Of a stretch of DNA of 64,000 bases, positions 36,228-49,557 are shown piece by piece. The notes under the pieces are model-generated. The model worked only from the letters and a program-made list of their open reading frames with translations, had not been told where the DNA came from and did no database searches. Position numbers and translations under genes: made by a program. The DNA lies in assembly GCA_029204225.1 (NCBI GenBank), contig CM055102.1, positions 8,629,456-8,693,455 of the forward strand. Direction: 5' to 3'. This DNA comes from Diphasiastrum complanatum. Lineage: Eukaryota; Streptophyta; Lycopodiopsida; Lycopodiales; Lycopodiaceae. Numbering within the stretch: the stretch's first letter is position 1; each line of letters opens with the position of its first letter.

Positions 36228-37526
36228 GGCCTTGACCCAAATGTCATCATCCTTCGCTTCACCATAAGTCGAAGGTTCTTTGCTTTGAATAATGCTAGAT
36301 AGGAGAGCATAATTTGCTTCATACCTTTCAGGTTGTGTCTTCTCTCTTGTTGATGTTCATAGCTCTCTCTGGCTAGATGATCCTGGAAAGTCATCCATGT
36401 TGCGGCTCTCCAACAATCTCTCAAACCACTTAGGGAGCTTCTTGTCATGTGATCGGCTTCCTGGTGAAAATGTATCCCACAGTACATCCTTCTCCTTGCG
36501 TTTGTCACCTGCAACTTCAATCCTTCTTGCACCAAAAGGTTTGTCCCTACCTCTCCAACCTGTCTCTTGAGGTTGAGTAGTAGTATCTTGAGATGTATCC
36601 TCTTTTTCATTACTTGGAAGGTCAATGAATGGATCACCTCACTATACCATCTTTTCCACTAGATGTATCTATCTTCTCAGCATCCTCATCTTCATACATC
36701 TTGGATTCATCAAAGATAACATCACGACTTACATGGATTTTGTTTTCCACTGGATCAAAACATCTATAGCCTTTCACACGATCATCATATCCTAGGAATA
36801 TGCACTTGATAGCTTTTATATCAAGTTACGTCTCTCTTCCTTAGGAACGTGTACAAAGGCCTTACATCCAAAGATTCGCAAGTGGTTCACCTTTGGTTTC
36901 TTCTTCGTGAATGCTTCCTCAGGTGTTATCTTTGGTATGGCAATGGTAGGACTTCTATTTTGAAGATAGACTATTGTACTGCATGCTTCTGACCAAAAAT
37001 CTTTTGGTAGTTTCATCTCAGCTAGCATAGATCTAGCACTTTCCACAATCATACGATTCTTGCGCTCAACTACACCATTGAGAGCAAGAGTATGAGCTTC
37101 CGTAAATTGTCTTTTAATCCCACATTGGTCACAAAGATCATTGAAGTCATTAGACTTGTACTCACCTCCACTATCTGATCTTAGGACTTTGATCTTCCTA
37201 CCTGTCTGATTTTCCACCAATGCTTTGAAGCTCTTGAAGTTGTCAAATGCATCTGATTTCTTCTTCAAGAAGTAGATCCATGTCTTACGTGACATATCAT
37301 CAATAAAGGTCATGAAATAGAAGGCTTTACCTAAGGACATGGTCCTCATAGAGCCGCATAAATATGTGTGGATTAAATCCAGGATGTTCTTTGCTCTTGC
37401 AACACCCCCTTTATTGAACTTCTCTTGATGCTGCTTCCCATATACACAAGATTCGCACATCGATTTCAAGTGATCTTCTACATGCACCAGTGCTTCTCTT
37501 TCCGTCTTCAACCCGCCGTAAACCAT
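36228..37526 (-). pseudogene. Copia integrase and link region
   Basis: The frame 37526-36816 reads CESCVYGKQHQEKFNKGG (the CxxC half of the zinc-binding part), FIDDMSRKTWIYFLKKKSDA, VLRSDSGGEYKSNDF, the changed motif LALNGVVERKNRM (family: [12 protein letters not shown]), FWSEACSTIVYLQNRSPT and LRIFGCKAFVHVPKEER. After a frame change it continues GYDDRVKGYRCFDPV and VSRDVIFDESK to about 36690. The His-His half of the zinc site and everything upstream are missing. Confidence 0.9.
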
Positions 37527-37960
37527 GAACTCTCAGAAGACAATTCTCTTGAAGCTCTCTTCAACGGCGATGTTGTATTGTGTACACTCCTTGTATGGCT
37601 CTGATACCAATTTAGAATCTGCTTTGCACATGATCACGGATCATGCTACACAGTAACACAGACAGAAAAACACTCTCCACAACAAGCTCACATAGCAACT
37701 GTATTTCTCAAAATGAAATTACACTGTACATATAGTTGTTCACTCAGGCAACTCATGCATGACCCACGTTGCCGTTGGCGGGACACGTGTCCCGTCGACT
37801 TGCCTCGTGACGAGGCCAACTGATCCTTATCAACTGATAGGACCCACAGTACAATAACACAATGATTCTACTTTAATTCTAACTCTTTCAACTCTTGTCG
37901 TCCAAACCCACTTGACATACAAGCAACCAACTTTCCAACAACGATCAGACTTAACCCTTA

Positions 37961-39514
37961 AATGTATATGGTGACAATTAATGGTTGGAGGCCTAAACTT
38001 ATGATGGTGGATTATTATGGGTCTACCAATGAGTCATTGGAGAACTGGATGACATGGCCCATCTAGGCTGCAGAGGTGTCAAGTGATGTATCAGAGTGCA
38101 CTACTACTCGTGCATGGCCTTGGAGGGTATAATTAGTATACCCATTGGGCTCTCACTAGTGCATGCTTGATTGTGTGATTTGTAGGTACATGTTGCAAGT
38201 GTGATTCCTCCTTCACTTGTAATATATTGATCCATAGCTTGGGGTCTAGATCTGTAAGATCTAGGTTTGGTTGGGTTGGTTTGTCCACCATTTGATTCCC
38301 TAGTGTTGCTTTGTTGTGGCTTGCTTAGTTTTGAATCCTTGTGTGGAGGACGTTAGAGTGTTATCAGAGCCAAAGCTAAGCAGTGTTGTTGTTGGTGAGT
38401 ACTCAAGAGGAGTCAAAAAGTTGGAAGTAGATCTTAATGTGGGGTCCTAATTCTTGGACTTTTTGGAACAAAAACATGATACAAAAACTTGGTCGGTGAT
38501 TCAAGTTTCTTTCTAAAAATTCACGATTTCTTGAGAGGGATCGATTGTACAGCATGTGCACTACCAAGATTGCAATTGGTTTGTTTTGTATGCTCTTGAA
38601 AACTAAGCCTGAAAGGAATTTTGATTCACTTCTTGCATTAAGGTTTTGCAATTTCTTTTGCTGATAGCTTTTGGACGTTAGGCAGATTTCCAACTTGTGG
38701 AAACTAAAAATTATTAGTTCTTGAGTGCTCTAGTGAAAAGAAATTGAATTTTTTTTTTTCGTATGAGAAGTAATATGCTAGTTTTTCTTGTAAGGCTTCT
38801 TATAATCACTTGGCAATTACGCAAATTTGTTGATTGATTGCTATCAATAAGTGGTTATGTTTTTCTATGGCTTATGACATGCTTTTTCCCTGTTTTTAAA
38901 TATTATTAAGCAACCAGTTTATCAACATAAACATATATATATATATATATATATATATAGCAGCAATGAAAATAACCTATTTAACTCTTCGAAAATAGTT
39001 TATGTATGTCAAGAAGTCAAATTTGTTGGTAATACAGTAGCCTAAGTCGAATTCAATCACTACTTTTATGAAAGCTGGTTTTGTTTAGAAGGGTTATGAA
39101 AATGATGTATATGAATACAAGCCATATTCTTTCTCGTTATAGTCTATCGACAAATTCTCATCTGAGTCAGCATCCAATGTTGACAAAATATTGTAAGCTA
39201 TGTTTATGTTGAGTCAAAGATTATGGTTGTGCACTTAACCCAAGACATCCTTGTAAAATAGATATTGTTGACTTTCGTAAATGGTTTTTCATTGTCAACT
39301 CGAAATTAAATGCAAGTTTATCCACATCTTGGAGATTTACATTATCAACTCCTGGCTGATTTTTTGTTGAATGTTTCATCTTGCCTTTTGGATATGATCA
39401 CAACATTTGAAATATTTTTCTAAGAAAGTAATTTTTGCAGTGGTACGCATCTAGTGCACACATATAATTTTCGCCAACGTGTTGTCACTCTGAATGAAAC
39501 CAATCACTTTAACA
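37961..39514. other. No gene seen; short (TA)n at 38932-38959
   Basis: AT-rich sequence with only short frames. A TA dinucleotide run of about 28 bp lies at 38932-38959. A weak resemblance of 39515 onward to the fold-back element ends this stretch. Confidence 0.4.
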
Positions 39515-39806
39515 ATCCAAAATAGATGATTTTTGTTATTTTCTAAAGCTAAAAGTGCACTAAGACTCCCAACGTTTATTTCATTCAAGTTACCAGACCA
39601 TTTAGCATTGGAAGCATTTACTGTGGGGCGATTTTTTTTAGAACCCAAATAAAGTTCACGTTGTTTGTTTTTTAAAAGGATTAAGAATTTAGTGTTTTTT
39701 TTTAAAATAAGCTGAAGTAGCTAGACCAATGTCTTCAACAACTTCATGGTATTTAAATTTTTTCTCACTAGTGAAAACATCCGATCGGTAGCCCAAGTTG
39801 TTAGAA

Positions 39807-39892
<86 letters not shown>

Positions 39893-40831
39893 TATCAGAA
39901 AGTAGGACGTGAGGGGAAGCGCACTCTGCAGCACACCCCAAATCATTTGCAATTATTCGTTTATTTTTATTTTTTGTGATGTTTGTAACGTGAATTTTTA
40001 ACAATTTTACAAATTTTCCATCATTGATGCTTTTGTAGGATCAAAAAGCAAAAAACTTTGCTCTTTTAATCATCTTTGTAGGAAGTGAGCTTGTAGGTTC
40101 ATAGTAGGCTAACCACTGATCCATTAAGTTCTTACGGCTTCTATTAGATGAAGTACTTATTGCTTTATGGATTAGTTTTCAAAAACTATTAACGCAAAAT
40201 CTTTTGAAATGAAAAATGACGAAGGACCCATTTTTTTGAAGCCCTTTAATTTTTTGGTAATTCACATAAATTTTGAATCTTAAATTTAAAAATTATTTAA
40301 TTATTTGTAAGATATAACATTTTGCAAATATTTCAAATTCGGACTAAGTGGACGCAAAATATTTTAAACAATTTAATTCAAATCGTCAAAAAATACAAAC
40401 ATTAATTGGGTGCAATTTGTTATTATAAATAATAATTGTTAAATTAGGTAGATTTTTAATCCAAAAAAAATTATTTTTAATTTTAAAAAAATACAATTTA
40501 AAAGATTTTGATATAATTTTAAAAGTTTATATGCAATTTAGTGTTAATATTTTAATATCTAAGAAAATATTAAAAATTAAAAAATAATTTTTTTTGTTAT
40601 TTAACTAATATAAATTATCAATAAACTTAAATAACACAAAAATATTCAAAAGTCATTTTCAAGAGAATCATTCTTAAAATAAATATAATCATCTTCTAAA
40701 AACGATAAAAATGTCCATATTTATAATTTTGATAAATATTTTTACAATGCAATAAAATTTTTTCAATTAGATTATTCGAAAGAACTAGTAGACATTTGTA
40801 TATATTGGAGCCATTGCTTGATCTTGAGTAA
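39515..40831 (+). repeat. AT-rich block A with GA array, related to the fold-back element
   Basis: The block begins near AAAAGTGCACTAAGACTCCC, has a (GA)n array at 39811-39888, then GTAGGACGTGAG...GCAGCACACCCCAAATC, and ends TATTGGAGCCATTGCTTGATCTTGAGTAACTA. Block B at 43127-44232 repeats it in the same orientation. The left part resembles the subterminal part of the 44.2-kb fold-back, and TTGTTTGTTTTTTAAAAGGATTAAG is shared with the fold-back loop. Confidence 0.8.
39811..39888 (+). repeat. (GA)n microsatellite, 78 bp
   Basis: Uninterrupted; it lies at the position matched by the 116-bp array in block B. Confidence 0.98.
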
Positions 40832-41040
40832 CTACATTACTTGAATGATTTGTTTAAGATTGAGCATAAGAAATCTAACAACATGAATAGTCTCAAACAT
40901 CCTATTACAGTAGCGTAAATGTAAAAAGACCTTTGCCTTGTCCTTGCGCGTGCTGAGCTGAAGTCGATCCATCGTATTCCTAGTAAGAGTTCTTCTATCC
41001 AAATCCTCGTCATCCTGCGAGCCAGTCAATCCCTATAAAA
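40832..41040 (-). pseudogene. Copia LTR start (46 bp) and gag N-terminal scrap
   Basis: The bases at 40835-40880 match the LTR start at 6226-6268 (TGTTAGATTTCTTATGCTCAA on the minus strand). Above it the minus strand encodes LTRNTMDRLQLSTRKDKAKV and FLHLRYCNRMFETIH, a pattern like the first helices of a copia capsid. The two do not belong in this order, so this is a scrambled junction. Confidence 0.45.
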
Positions 41041-41081
41041 GTTTAGTTTTTAACTGGTAAGTCTTCTTTTGTACCACTAGC

Positions 41082-43126
41082 TTGTCCTTCCTTTCCTATG
41101 TGTCCTATAAGCTTCTTTCTTTTTTCCATATTCTGTCAGGAAACCACAAACTTGGATTGATTAGGTTGAAAGAACCAGATCTTGTATTTGAGTTTTGGAA
41201 GAATTTATCTTGGAGGGTAGAAAAGCTTGGTCTTTTCAAGGAGAAAGACACACACTTGTTAATGTCTTACAACAACAGCAACGAAGACTGTGATAGCTGG
41301 TGCCTGGACAGCGGCCCTTCCCAATACATGACCTCTCGCAAGGAATGGTTTATAGAGTATGCATCTTACAATAGAGATCAATTTATCTACCTCAGAGATT
41401 CAGGCACCATACACGTGGAAGGCAAAGGAACAGTGACGATCACCTTCAACAACGATCTATCTATTTGTGTTCCTAATTATGTCCTTCGTGTTCATCAGTT
41501 ATCAAAGAACCTCTTATCAATCTCTAAGATAAGTGATGAGGGCTACATTGTTACTTTCTCATCTGAGCAGTCTACAATACTCAAGGAAGATACTACTCTG
41601 ACTACATGCACTCTCTAATTCAGTTGCATTAGCTAGTATCTCTAATGTTGAATGTAAATGACAGTGCTGTTCTGTGACATAGTCAATTTGGACATGTGAA
41701 TACAAAATCACTTTCTTATATGCGCTACCTGCAAAGTTTTGGGTAGAAGCTATTGCCACAACCTGTTACGTGCAAAATAGATCGAGCACCAAAGCAGTCA
41801 ACAACAAGACTCCTCATGAAGTTTGGCATGGGCTCAAGCCTAGTGTCAGCCATTTTAAAATATCTAATTCTATATGTTTTTTTGTTCACATTCCTAAACA
41901 ACTTAGGAAGAAGTTGGATCATAGGACAAATAAATGTATTTTCATTGGCTATCCTAATGAACATAAAGCTTATAAAGTTTATGATCCATCCACCAATGTA
42001 GTATTTGTCTCTAGAGATGTTATATCTCAAGAACATACATACTATGATTTCAAACAGACATCGATAGATGATGCTATGTCATTTCTTCCTATTTTATGTA
42101 GCATGGATTCTTCCAACGTTGATATTCCTTTTATAGAATCTGCAGCTACAGCTACAGAAGCCGAGCAACTGACAATACTTGTCATCAGACTAGACCAAGC
42201 TAGCTCGAGTAGATCTGGAGAAATTCAAGAAGAAGCATCATCGCATCCTGGTCAACCAAACGTCCGTAGATCCTCATGGACTTGGACAGTTCTTGAGAGG
42301 TACACACCTCAATCATTCTGGACTTCATAAAAAAAACCAGAGAGCCTAGCCAAAGCAATTAACTCCAAGGATGTTGTGAAGTGACAAGAAGCTATGGAAA
42401 GCGAGTACAACTCACTTTTGATGAATCAGACCTGGACACTGGTCGACTTCTCCACTCACAAGAGAGTTATCGACAACAAGTGTATCTTCAAGAAGAAGAT
42501 CAACTCTAATGGGTCCCACACATGTACAAACCTTAGAAGAGTTCTAATTGCATATTGTTCTACAAAATGCGACAGCAAAATACTTGGTAAAGTTCCATTG
42601 CTAAATGGAGAGCACGACTGGTGGCTAAAAGATTCCTCAAGTCCAAAAAGTAGATTATCAAGATCAGTCATGTTGTCAAGATGCAGTCAATCAGGACTCT
42701 GATTGCGTTAGAGCCGCCGAAGACCTTGAAATGCACCAAATGGATGTCAAGATAGCATTTCTCAATGACAATGTCGAAGAGGAACTGTACACCTTCCAAA
42801 CGAAAGGATTTGAAATCAAAGGCCAAGAGCACAAAGTATGCAAGCTACACAAAGCAATCTACGGTCTGAAACAGGCCGCAAGAGCATGTTTCGATAGAAT
42901 CAATTTTTATCTCATTCAATTGGGATTCACTGTAATGTTTATCTAAAGCATATAGGCACCAATTCAGTTCATATAGCTCTTTATGTAGATGATGCATTTA
43001 TTCTGTCTAACGACACTTCTCTACTGCACACTACTAAGAGTGATATGTCAAAGGAATTTGACATGACTGATTTAGGAGCTGTCAATTCTTTGCTAGGAAT
43101 TCACATTACTAGAAATAGGTTTCAGA
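41082..43126 (+). pseudogene. Copia pol with the integrase core deleted
   Basis: A protease-like frame (WCLDSGPSQYMTSRKEWF; the family has DSGAS) runs to 41618 with VPNYVLRVHQLSKNLLSISK. Near 41690 HSQFGHVNTKSLSYM, the pre-integrase His pair, is followed within about 50 bases by TCYVQNRSSTKAVNNKTPHEVWHG. The catalytic core of integrase is therefore missing. The link region (IFIGYPNEHKAYKVYDP) follows, then RT pieces from 42394: MNQTWTLVD, ARLVAKRF, MHQMDVKIAFLNDNVEEELY, AIYGLKQAARACFDRI, ALYVDDAFILS and SKEFDMTDLGAVNSLLGIHI. Frames change many times. At 43127 the coding sequence passes directly into block B and its GA array. Confidence 0.85.
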
Positions 43127-44232
<1,106 letters not shown>

Positions 44233-44245
44233 TAAATTTGTATCT

Positions 44246-46139
44246 GTTGGAACCACCGCCTGATTTTGAGTAGTTATTTGCTTAATCTAGAAGTGCAACA
44301 AGACCTCCAATCTGATTTTCATTCAGATTACCACACCACTTTTCTTTAGATTAAAAAATGTGATCTTTCTTGAGCCCACATATAATCTTTTATTAATTTA
44401 AAAAAAATTGTTTGTAAAACACTTCACATTATTTATGAATTACCAAATTGTTTATAAATTTTACTTTTTAAATATATTTAAAAATTTTATTTTGAATAAA
44501 TTGCAAATTGTTTATATTTTATTTTTTAAAATATTTTCTATTTTTAATTTTTTTTTTAATTCTTAGTTTTTTAAATCTAATTTTTAAATTTTTCTATTTT
44601 TAATTTTGCAAGTTGGAATGATGAAGAGCTTGAATTCGATCTTGGACCGAAATTTGGTCCAGATTGCATGTTGCTCAGTCCTCGTGCCCATATCCATCAC
44701 ATAGACATGCAATACTCCATATGTCTCAATTAGAGTGTCTGAATTTTTGATATTTATTTTTATGATATTTTAATATCACGATATTTTAATATTTTTAATA
44801 TTTTGATATTTTTCATTTTTTGATTTTGTAATTTTTAGTTTTAAATTTTTAAAATTTTAAATTTTAAAATTTTAAAATGTCAATTTTTCCTAATATTTTA
44901 ATTTCTATAATTTTGTAATTTTTAAATATTAACTTTTAGATTTGTTTTTAAATTTTGATGGCTTTTATAGTTTTCTAAATTTTTTAAATTTTTAGATTGT
45001 TAGATTTTTTAGTGGTAGCTTTTTAATTAAGTAGTTATTTTTAATTATTTATAGTTTTTTTCAATTGTTTGATCTATTTTTAGTTTTTATAGTTTTTTTT
45101 TTAAGAAATTTAGTGTTTTTGTAAAAATAAATTTAAGTTTTTTTTTTAAAGTTTTAATTTATAAGTTTTTTCTTGACCTATGCTTAACATAAGTCTTATG
45201 AGGTCAAGAAACACGTGATGTTGAGAAACACTGGACTTATGTTTGTTTTTTAAAAGGATTAAGCATAAGTCGAGTATTTTTTTAACATAAGTCTTATGAG
45301 GTCGAGAAACACTAGACTTATGTTTCTCGGCCTCATAAGACTTATGTTAAGCATAGGTAAAAAAAAACTTAAAAAAAAAACTTAAATTTTTAAAAAACAC
45401 ACTAAATTTCTTCTAAAAACAACTATAAAAACTAAAAATAGATCAAACAATTGAAAAAAACTATAAATAATTAATCAATTAAAAGCTACCACTAAAAAAT
45501 CTAAAAATCTAAAAATAATAAAAAATTTAACGAACTATAAAAGCCAACAAAATTTAAAAACTAATATTTAAAAATTACAAAATTATAGAAATTAAAATAT
45601 TAAAAAAATTAGCATTTTAAAATTTCAAAATTCTAAAAACTCTAAAATTTAAAAATCAAAAAATTTAAAAAAACACACTAAAAACTAGAAAATCAAAAAA
45701 TGAAATATATCAAAATATCAAAATATCAAAATATTAAAAATAGTAAATATTAAAAATAATAAAATATCGTGATATTAAAATATCATAAAAATAAATATCA
45801 AAAGTTCTAAATTAAATTTAAAAAACTAAAAACTTAAAAAAAATAGAAAATATTTTTAAAATTAAAATATCAAAAATTTGAAATTTATTTAAAATCAAAT
45901 TTTAAAATATATTTAAAAACTAAAATTTATAAACAATATGGTAATTCATAAATAATGTGAATTGTTTTACAAATAATTTTTTTTTAAATTAAAAAAAGAT
46001 GATATGTGGGCTCAAGAAAGATCACATTTTTTAATCTAAAGAAAAGTGGTGTGGTAATCTGAGTGAAATTCAGATTGGAAATCTTGTTGCACTTCTAGAT
46101 TAAGAAAATAACTACTCAAAATCAAGCGGTGGCTCCAAC
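44246..46139. mobile_element. Fold-back element: 1.9-kb AT-rich giant inverted repeat
   Basis: The left arm 44246-45203 and right arm 45331-46139 are inverse complements over most of their length. The outermost stretch pairs as GTTGGA(A/G)CCACCGC(C/T)TGATTTTGAGTAGTTATTT, and then AATCTAGAAGTGCAACAAGA. The arms differ by small indels and are very AT-rich inside. The loop near 45204-45330 carries further copies of ACATAAGTCTTATGAGGTC. No protein-coding frame exists. No target duplication is evident at the ends, so the exact borders are uncertain. The transcript of such a unit would form a long hairpin. Confidence 0.85.
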
Positions 46140-47072
46140 GGTCGAGTTGGAATGAAATTCAAATTTTCAGAAATGTGATACTTTTCTCTCACTAAGATAT
46201 TTGCTTACAAAGAGCTAATGCCACTTAGCAAGATTTGATCACAATGAAGAAGACAATTTTTCCACCAAAGTCAAGAATTGAGTTACTAGTTCTTGCCCTC
46301 TACAAAGGAAGGATCTCTTGAAAATTTTGGATCAACCACAACACATATGCCTCACTCACCTTTATGACTTTAATTCAAGCCAAAAAACACACTTACACAC
46401 TTGAATAGAGGTGAACAATGTGACTTGGATCTCAATTTTTTCTCCTAGTACTTGCCAACAATTCTTATCACCTTGTATAGGTAGATTTTGCCTTTATGAG
46501 TGTTTGTGCTTTAGAAGTTCATTAAGATTTCACTTGGAGGACTGATCCAAGAGTGTCTTCTATCATTTAGATGCTTCTAGACTCGGCCCTTTCACTCTTG
46601 AACAAATCTAGAATGAAGGTATAATGGATTTCAATCGCTCCCCTTGCAAATCACTCATTAATCTTTGGTTTATAGCACTCTTTCTCTCTCAACTTCAATG
46701 TACACTCAAAAAATCAGAGAATCAACTTCAATGTACTGTAAACAAGCTTTAATCCATCGATATGATTGATCTAAACCAAGAACAAATCAATGGAATAGAA
46801 ACAATGTAAGTAAAAGCTTGAAAAATGCACTAAATTGACTCAAAATTGGGTGTATGAAGCTCAAAATGCACCAAACTGAATTTTACTGTCCAAAACAGGT
46901 CTTGTACGGCCCCACACATGTTTAAAGTACACCTGTAGCCCACAACAAGATTTGGTACAAATATGATGGTTCTAGCTTTCCATTCAACCTCGCTACCTCA
47001 ATATTAGCTTGTTTCCAAAAACCTGCCAATTTGGGTATAGTTTAGATCAATTCCTTAAATGCAATTGTACTT
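46140..47072 (-). other. Leader of an LTR element, no gene seen
   Basis: This lies downstream (minus strand) of the primer-binding site at 47073-47085. No gag-like frame could be read before the fold-back begins, so the element is cut off here. Confidence 0.5.
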
Positions 47073-47085
47073 GGCTTTGATACCA
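47073..47085 (-). other. Primer-binding site, initiator tRNA-Met type
   Basis: Minus strand TGGTATCAAAGCC, immediately after the LTR end ...CTTTGACA. One base differs from the usual TGGTATCAGAGCC. Confidence 0.85.
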
Positions 47086-47936
47086 TGTCAAAGTACAGCA
47101 AAATGGACCAAGAATAGATCTGAATCAGATCCACAAGTGTGATTGGATGTTAGACTAGATCAACCTATCAATCTACACAAGATTAGATAGCATTTAGATC
47201 AAATCTAGATGAATAAATCTAACAAGAACAATCATTTTTGATCAAAACTTGTACTTGCTGGTTTCACACGTGTGAAAACCTGTCAGAGTATGGAAATTAG
47301 GCTGAGAATCAAGTATACTAAGCTTAGAACCCAATCAATGCATAAAAACACAAGACAAAGAGAGAGAAAACACTAGAATTGCTCCAAAACCAAGATTTAG
47401 CTTCCATGTCAATTATGGCCAAATGAGCCACCATATATACACAAGATCTGATGCTTACTCAGCTGATTTGGCATGTGTGAGAGTGCCTACTCATCAAAGG
47501 ATCCACCAATAATCATCAATATGGCACATGGACCAAGTTTCCTAGCTTATAGCCACCTCCCTTGATTTTAGGCCAATTTTCCTAAGTTATAGGGAATTGC
47601 ACAAATATCTACTACAAGTTGGATCTCACCTACTATTGATGTTTTCACACATGTGATCAGTCATTGGCACGTGTGAGATCACTCCTATCCATGTGAAATA
47701 GCTTTTCCTACCAATAAAATGATGCCAAGTGGCATATAGCTAGAAAACTAGATTTTGGCCATTTTAGTCACTAGATCTCAAATGAAATGGTATGTAGAAC
47801 CTATATGACTCATCTAAATGATAAATGCATTTATTTCACATGTGGGAACAGGCTCCACACATGCCTTATGATGATATGTACTACTCATAATGGTATTCAC
47901 AAGATATGATCAAGTTAGCTTTTGCCAATTTTAACA
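47086..47936 (-). repeat. 5' LTR, 851 bp, same family as 8884-9730
   Basis: It runs TGTTAAAATTGGC to GTACTTTGACA on the minus strand. It is collinear with the plus-strand LTR at 8884-9730 with scattered substitutions. The two are ends of different insertions of one family, since each has its own adjoining priming signal. Confidence 0.92.
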
Positions 47937-47961
47937 CATTCCACTCCCCGCGCGACTCATT

Positions 47962-49500
47962 TTAAAAACTATCTTTCAGAGAAATGCTCAAAAAAAAGCC
48001 TTGGAAATCGCCCGTCCTCTTATAGTGAATATCCATCTTACTACACAAAATATTCATGATTAGCTCTGTCTGCAACACCTCTAGTTCTGCCATCTTAAAT
48101 GGCTCTTCAGGGTGATCCAATTGGGTATTGATATCATTCCGTTGACGAGATCTATGAACATGATCAGGTAATTCTGTGGGTATCACAGGTACAGAAGTAA
48201 TTTCTACTGCAGCTCTGGCATTTTGCAAGGCTTCATCCTCTTGTAAGTCTTTGATCCATTTCCTCATATTGTGGTATTTCTTCTTATTAGAATTGAGATT
48301 CAGATAGACCCCAGATATGGTACGTAAGTTCAATGGATTGTCATAGAACAAGACAAACTATTGGTATTGGTTTGATAGTGATCATGTTTAATGGAGCAGT
48401 TACAGGTGGTGGCTTCGGTCTAGCTGGACAGTCTTTGTAGCAATGCCCATAACCACATTAACAACAAAAAGGATTGAATTTGTCTTTATTTGGACAGTAT
48501 GCAATTTGTTGATTTTCTCCGCATCCAAAGCAACCGAAGTGGCACTCTAGCCCATTGTCTAGACTATTGTTGTTGCACAACATCATAGATGGCATATTGC
48601 TTTGGAGGTCCAGTTTCTTGTTTTGAAGCATAATTCCACTAATCTTGGCTCGTTGAAGATTTTGGCTCCAACATGTTTGCATGAGGTGCTTGTTTTCCTA
48701 GTGGAGCAGGTAGAGCTAACGGTTGTGAGAATCCAAGGCCATGCACCTTACCATCTAGTGCTTTCCATCTGGGACCTTCTTGGAAACCATATTTCTGATA
48801 TTTTTGTTGAATAATCCGAGGATTAAACCAAAAAGCAATTTCATATCCATTTAAATTACACAAATGACAATAAGTATCAACCATCTGTCTCTTCATAGTT
48901 GGACACTCACTCATGATGTGATTACCTATATAGATTACACACCAAACATTTTTCTTGCTAGGAAAAACTTCGAGCATCTTCTCAGCACCTTTGTCAATCT
49001 TTGCATGATGGTCTTCCAAGGCTTTTAGCTTTGCATCAAAATGTGCTTGCATCTTTATCCAACTACAACTATTGCTTTTGGCCAAGTTTTTCAAACTCGT
49101 CCAACATCAATTCGATTGTCGCATTGATGTTAGTTGATGCAATGATAGTAGAAGTTGTGGTCATTTGTCCTATGGTGTACTGCAACATTCCAATATGTGA
49201 CTCATCATCTTCATCTTCATCTTCTTAGTGAATAGCTTCATCCATTGCATGCTGCAACATCATGTACTATTCACGATGTTTGAGCTCAATTTTGATACGT
49301 TTTGGCAATCCAACCAAACATCACATAATCAGTGCCTCATCATTTAAAAAAATCAGACTCACATTTTGATCGGAGATGCTTGGTACATTCAATATAATCA
49401 TGCACCATTTCTTTCTTTTAAACTTTGATTTTACCTAATAACATGAAAGGATCTTCTAGGAACTTCTTGGGTTTAAATCTCGTAATTTGTCCAGCTTTAA
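47962..49500 (-). pseudogene. Retroelement gag with two zinc-finger-like motifs
   Basis: From about 49480 downward the minus strand gives KPKKFLEDPFMLLGKI, MVHDYIECTKHLRSKC and IELKHREYMMLQHAM in broken frames, a capsid-like pattern. The frame 49094-48639 has WIKMQAHFDAKLKALEDHHA (coiled-coil-like), then CVIYIGNHIMSECPTMKRQM and YCHLCNLNGYEIAFWF, which look like worn zinc knuckles. A further Cys/His cluster, CFGCGENQQIAYCPNKDKF, is near 48530. The last frame (48351-47962) has no domain I know. Stops and shifts are frequent. The family (Ty3 or other) is uncertain. The 49.5-kb end meets the transposase-like gene. Confidence 0.55.
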
Positions 49501-49557
49501 CTACTTTCCAATTAGATCATTCTGTCAAGTTTTGATTATAAATCTAATCTTAAGCAG

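Larger units (their letters stand above)
34418..37884 (-). mobile_element. Copia element with non-TG/CA LTR ends, lacking gag and protease
   Basis: Two 275-bp LTRs (34418-34692 and 37610-37884) are flanked by CTTTC at 34413-34417 and 37885-37889. On the minus strand each LTR starts AGTTAGAATT. The two ends are ATTCTAAGT (3' LTR) and ATTCTAAAT (5' LTR), where TGTTAGAAT...ATTCTAACA would be expected. The primer-binding site TGGTATCAGAGCC abuts the 5' LTR (37597-37609), and the polypurine tract AAGGGAGAG abuts the 3' LTR (34693-34701). Only about 80 bases separate the primer-binding site from integrase, so gag and protease were deleted. The empty site is recoverable from the duplicate at 31.6 kb. 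Confidence 0.88.
34340..37960 (-). repeat. Inverted second copy of the 31.6-31.7 kb segment, split by a copia insertion
   Basis: The sequences 34366-34417 and 37885-37950 together match 31610-31715 in reverse complement, including TAGCGTAGGCAT and CCACTTGACATACAAGCAACCAA. They were one continuous stretch before the copia element at 34418-37884 landed in it, which also fixes that element's target duplication CTTTC. Confidence 0.8.
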
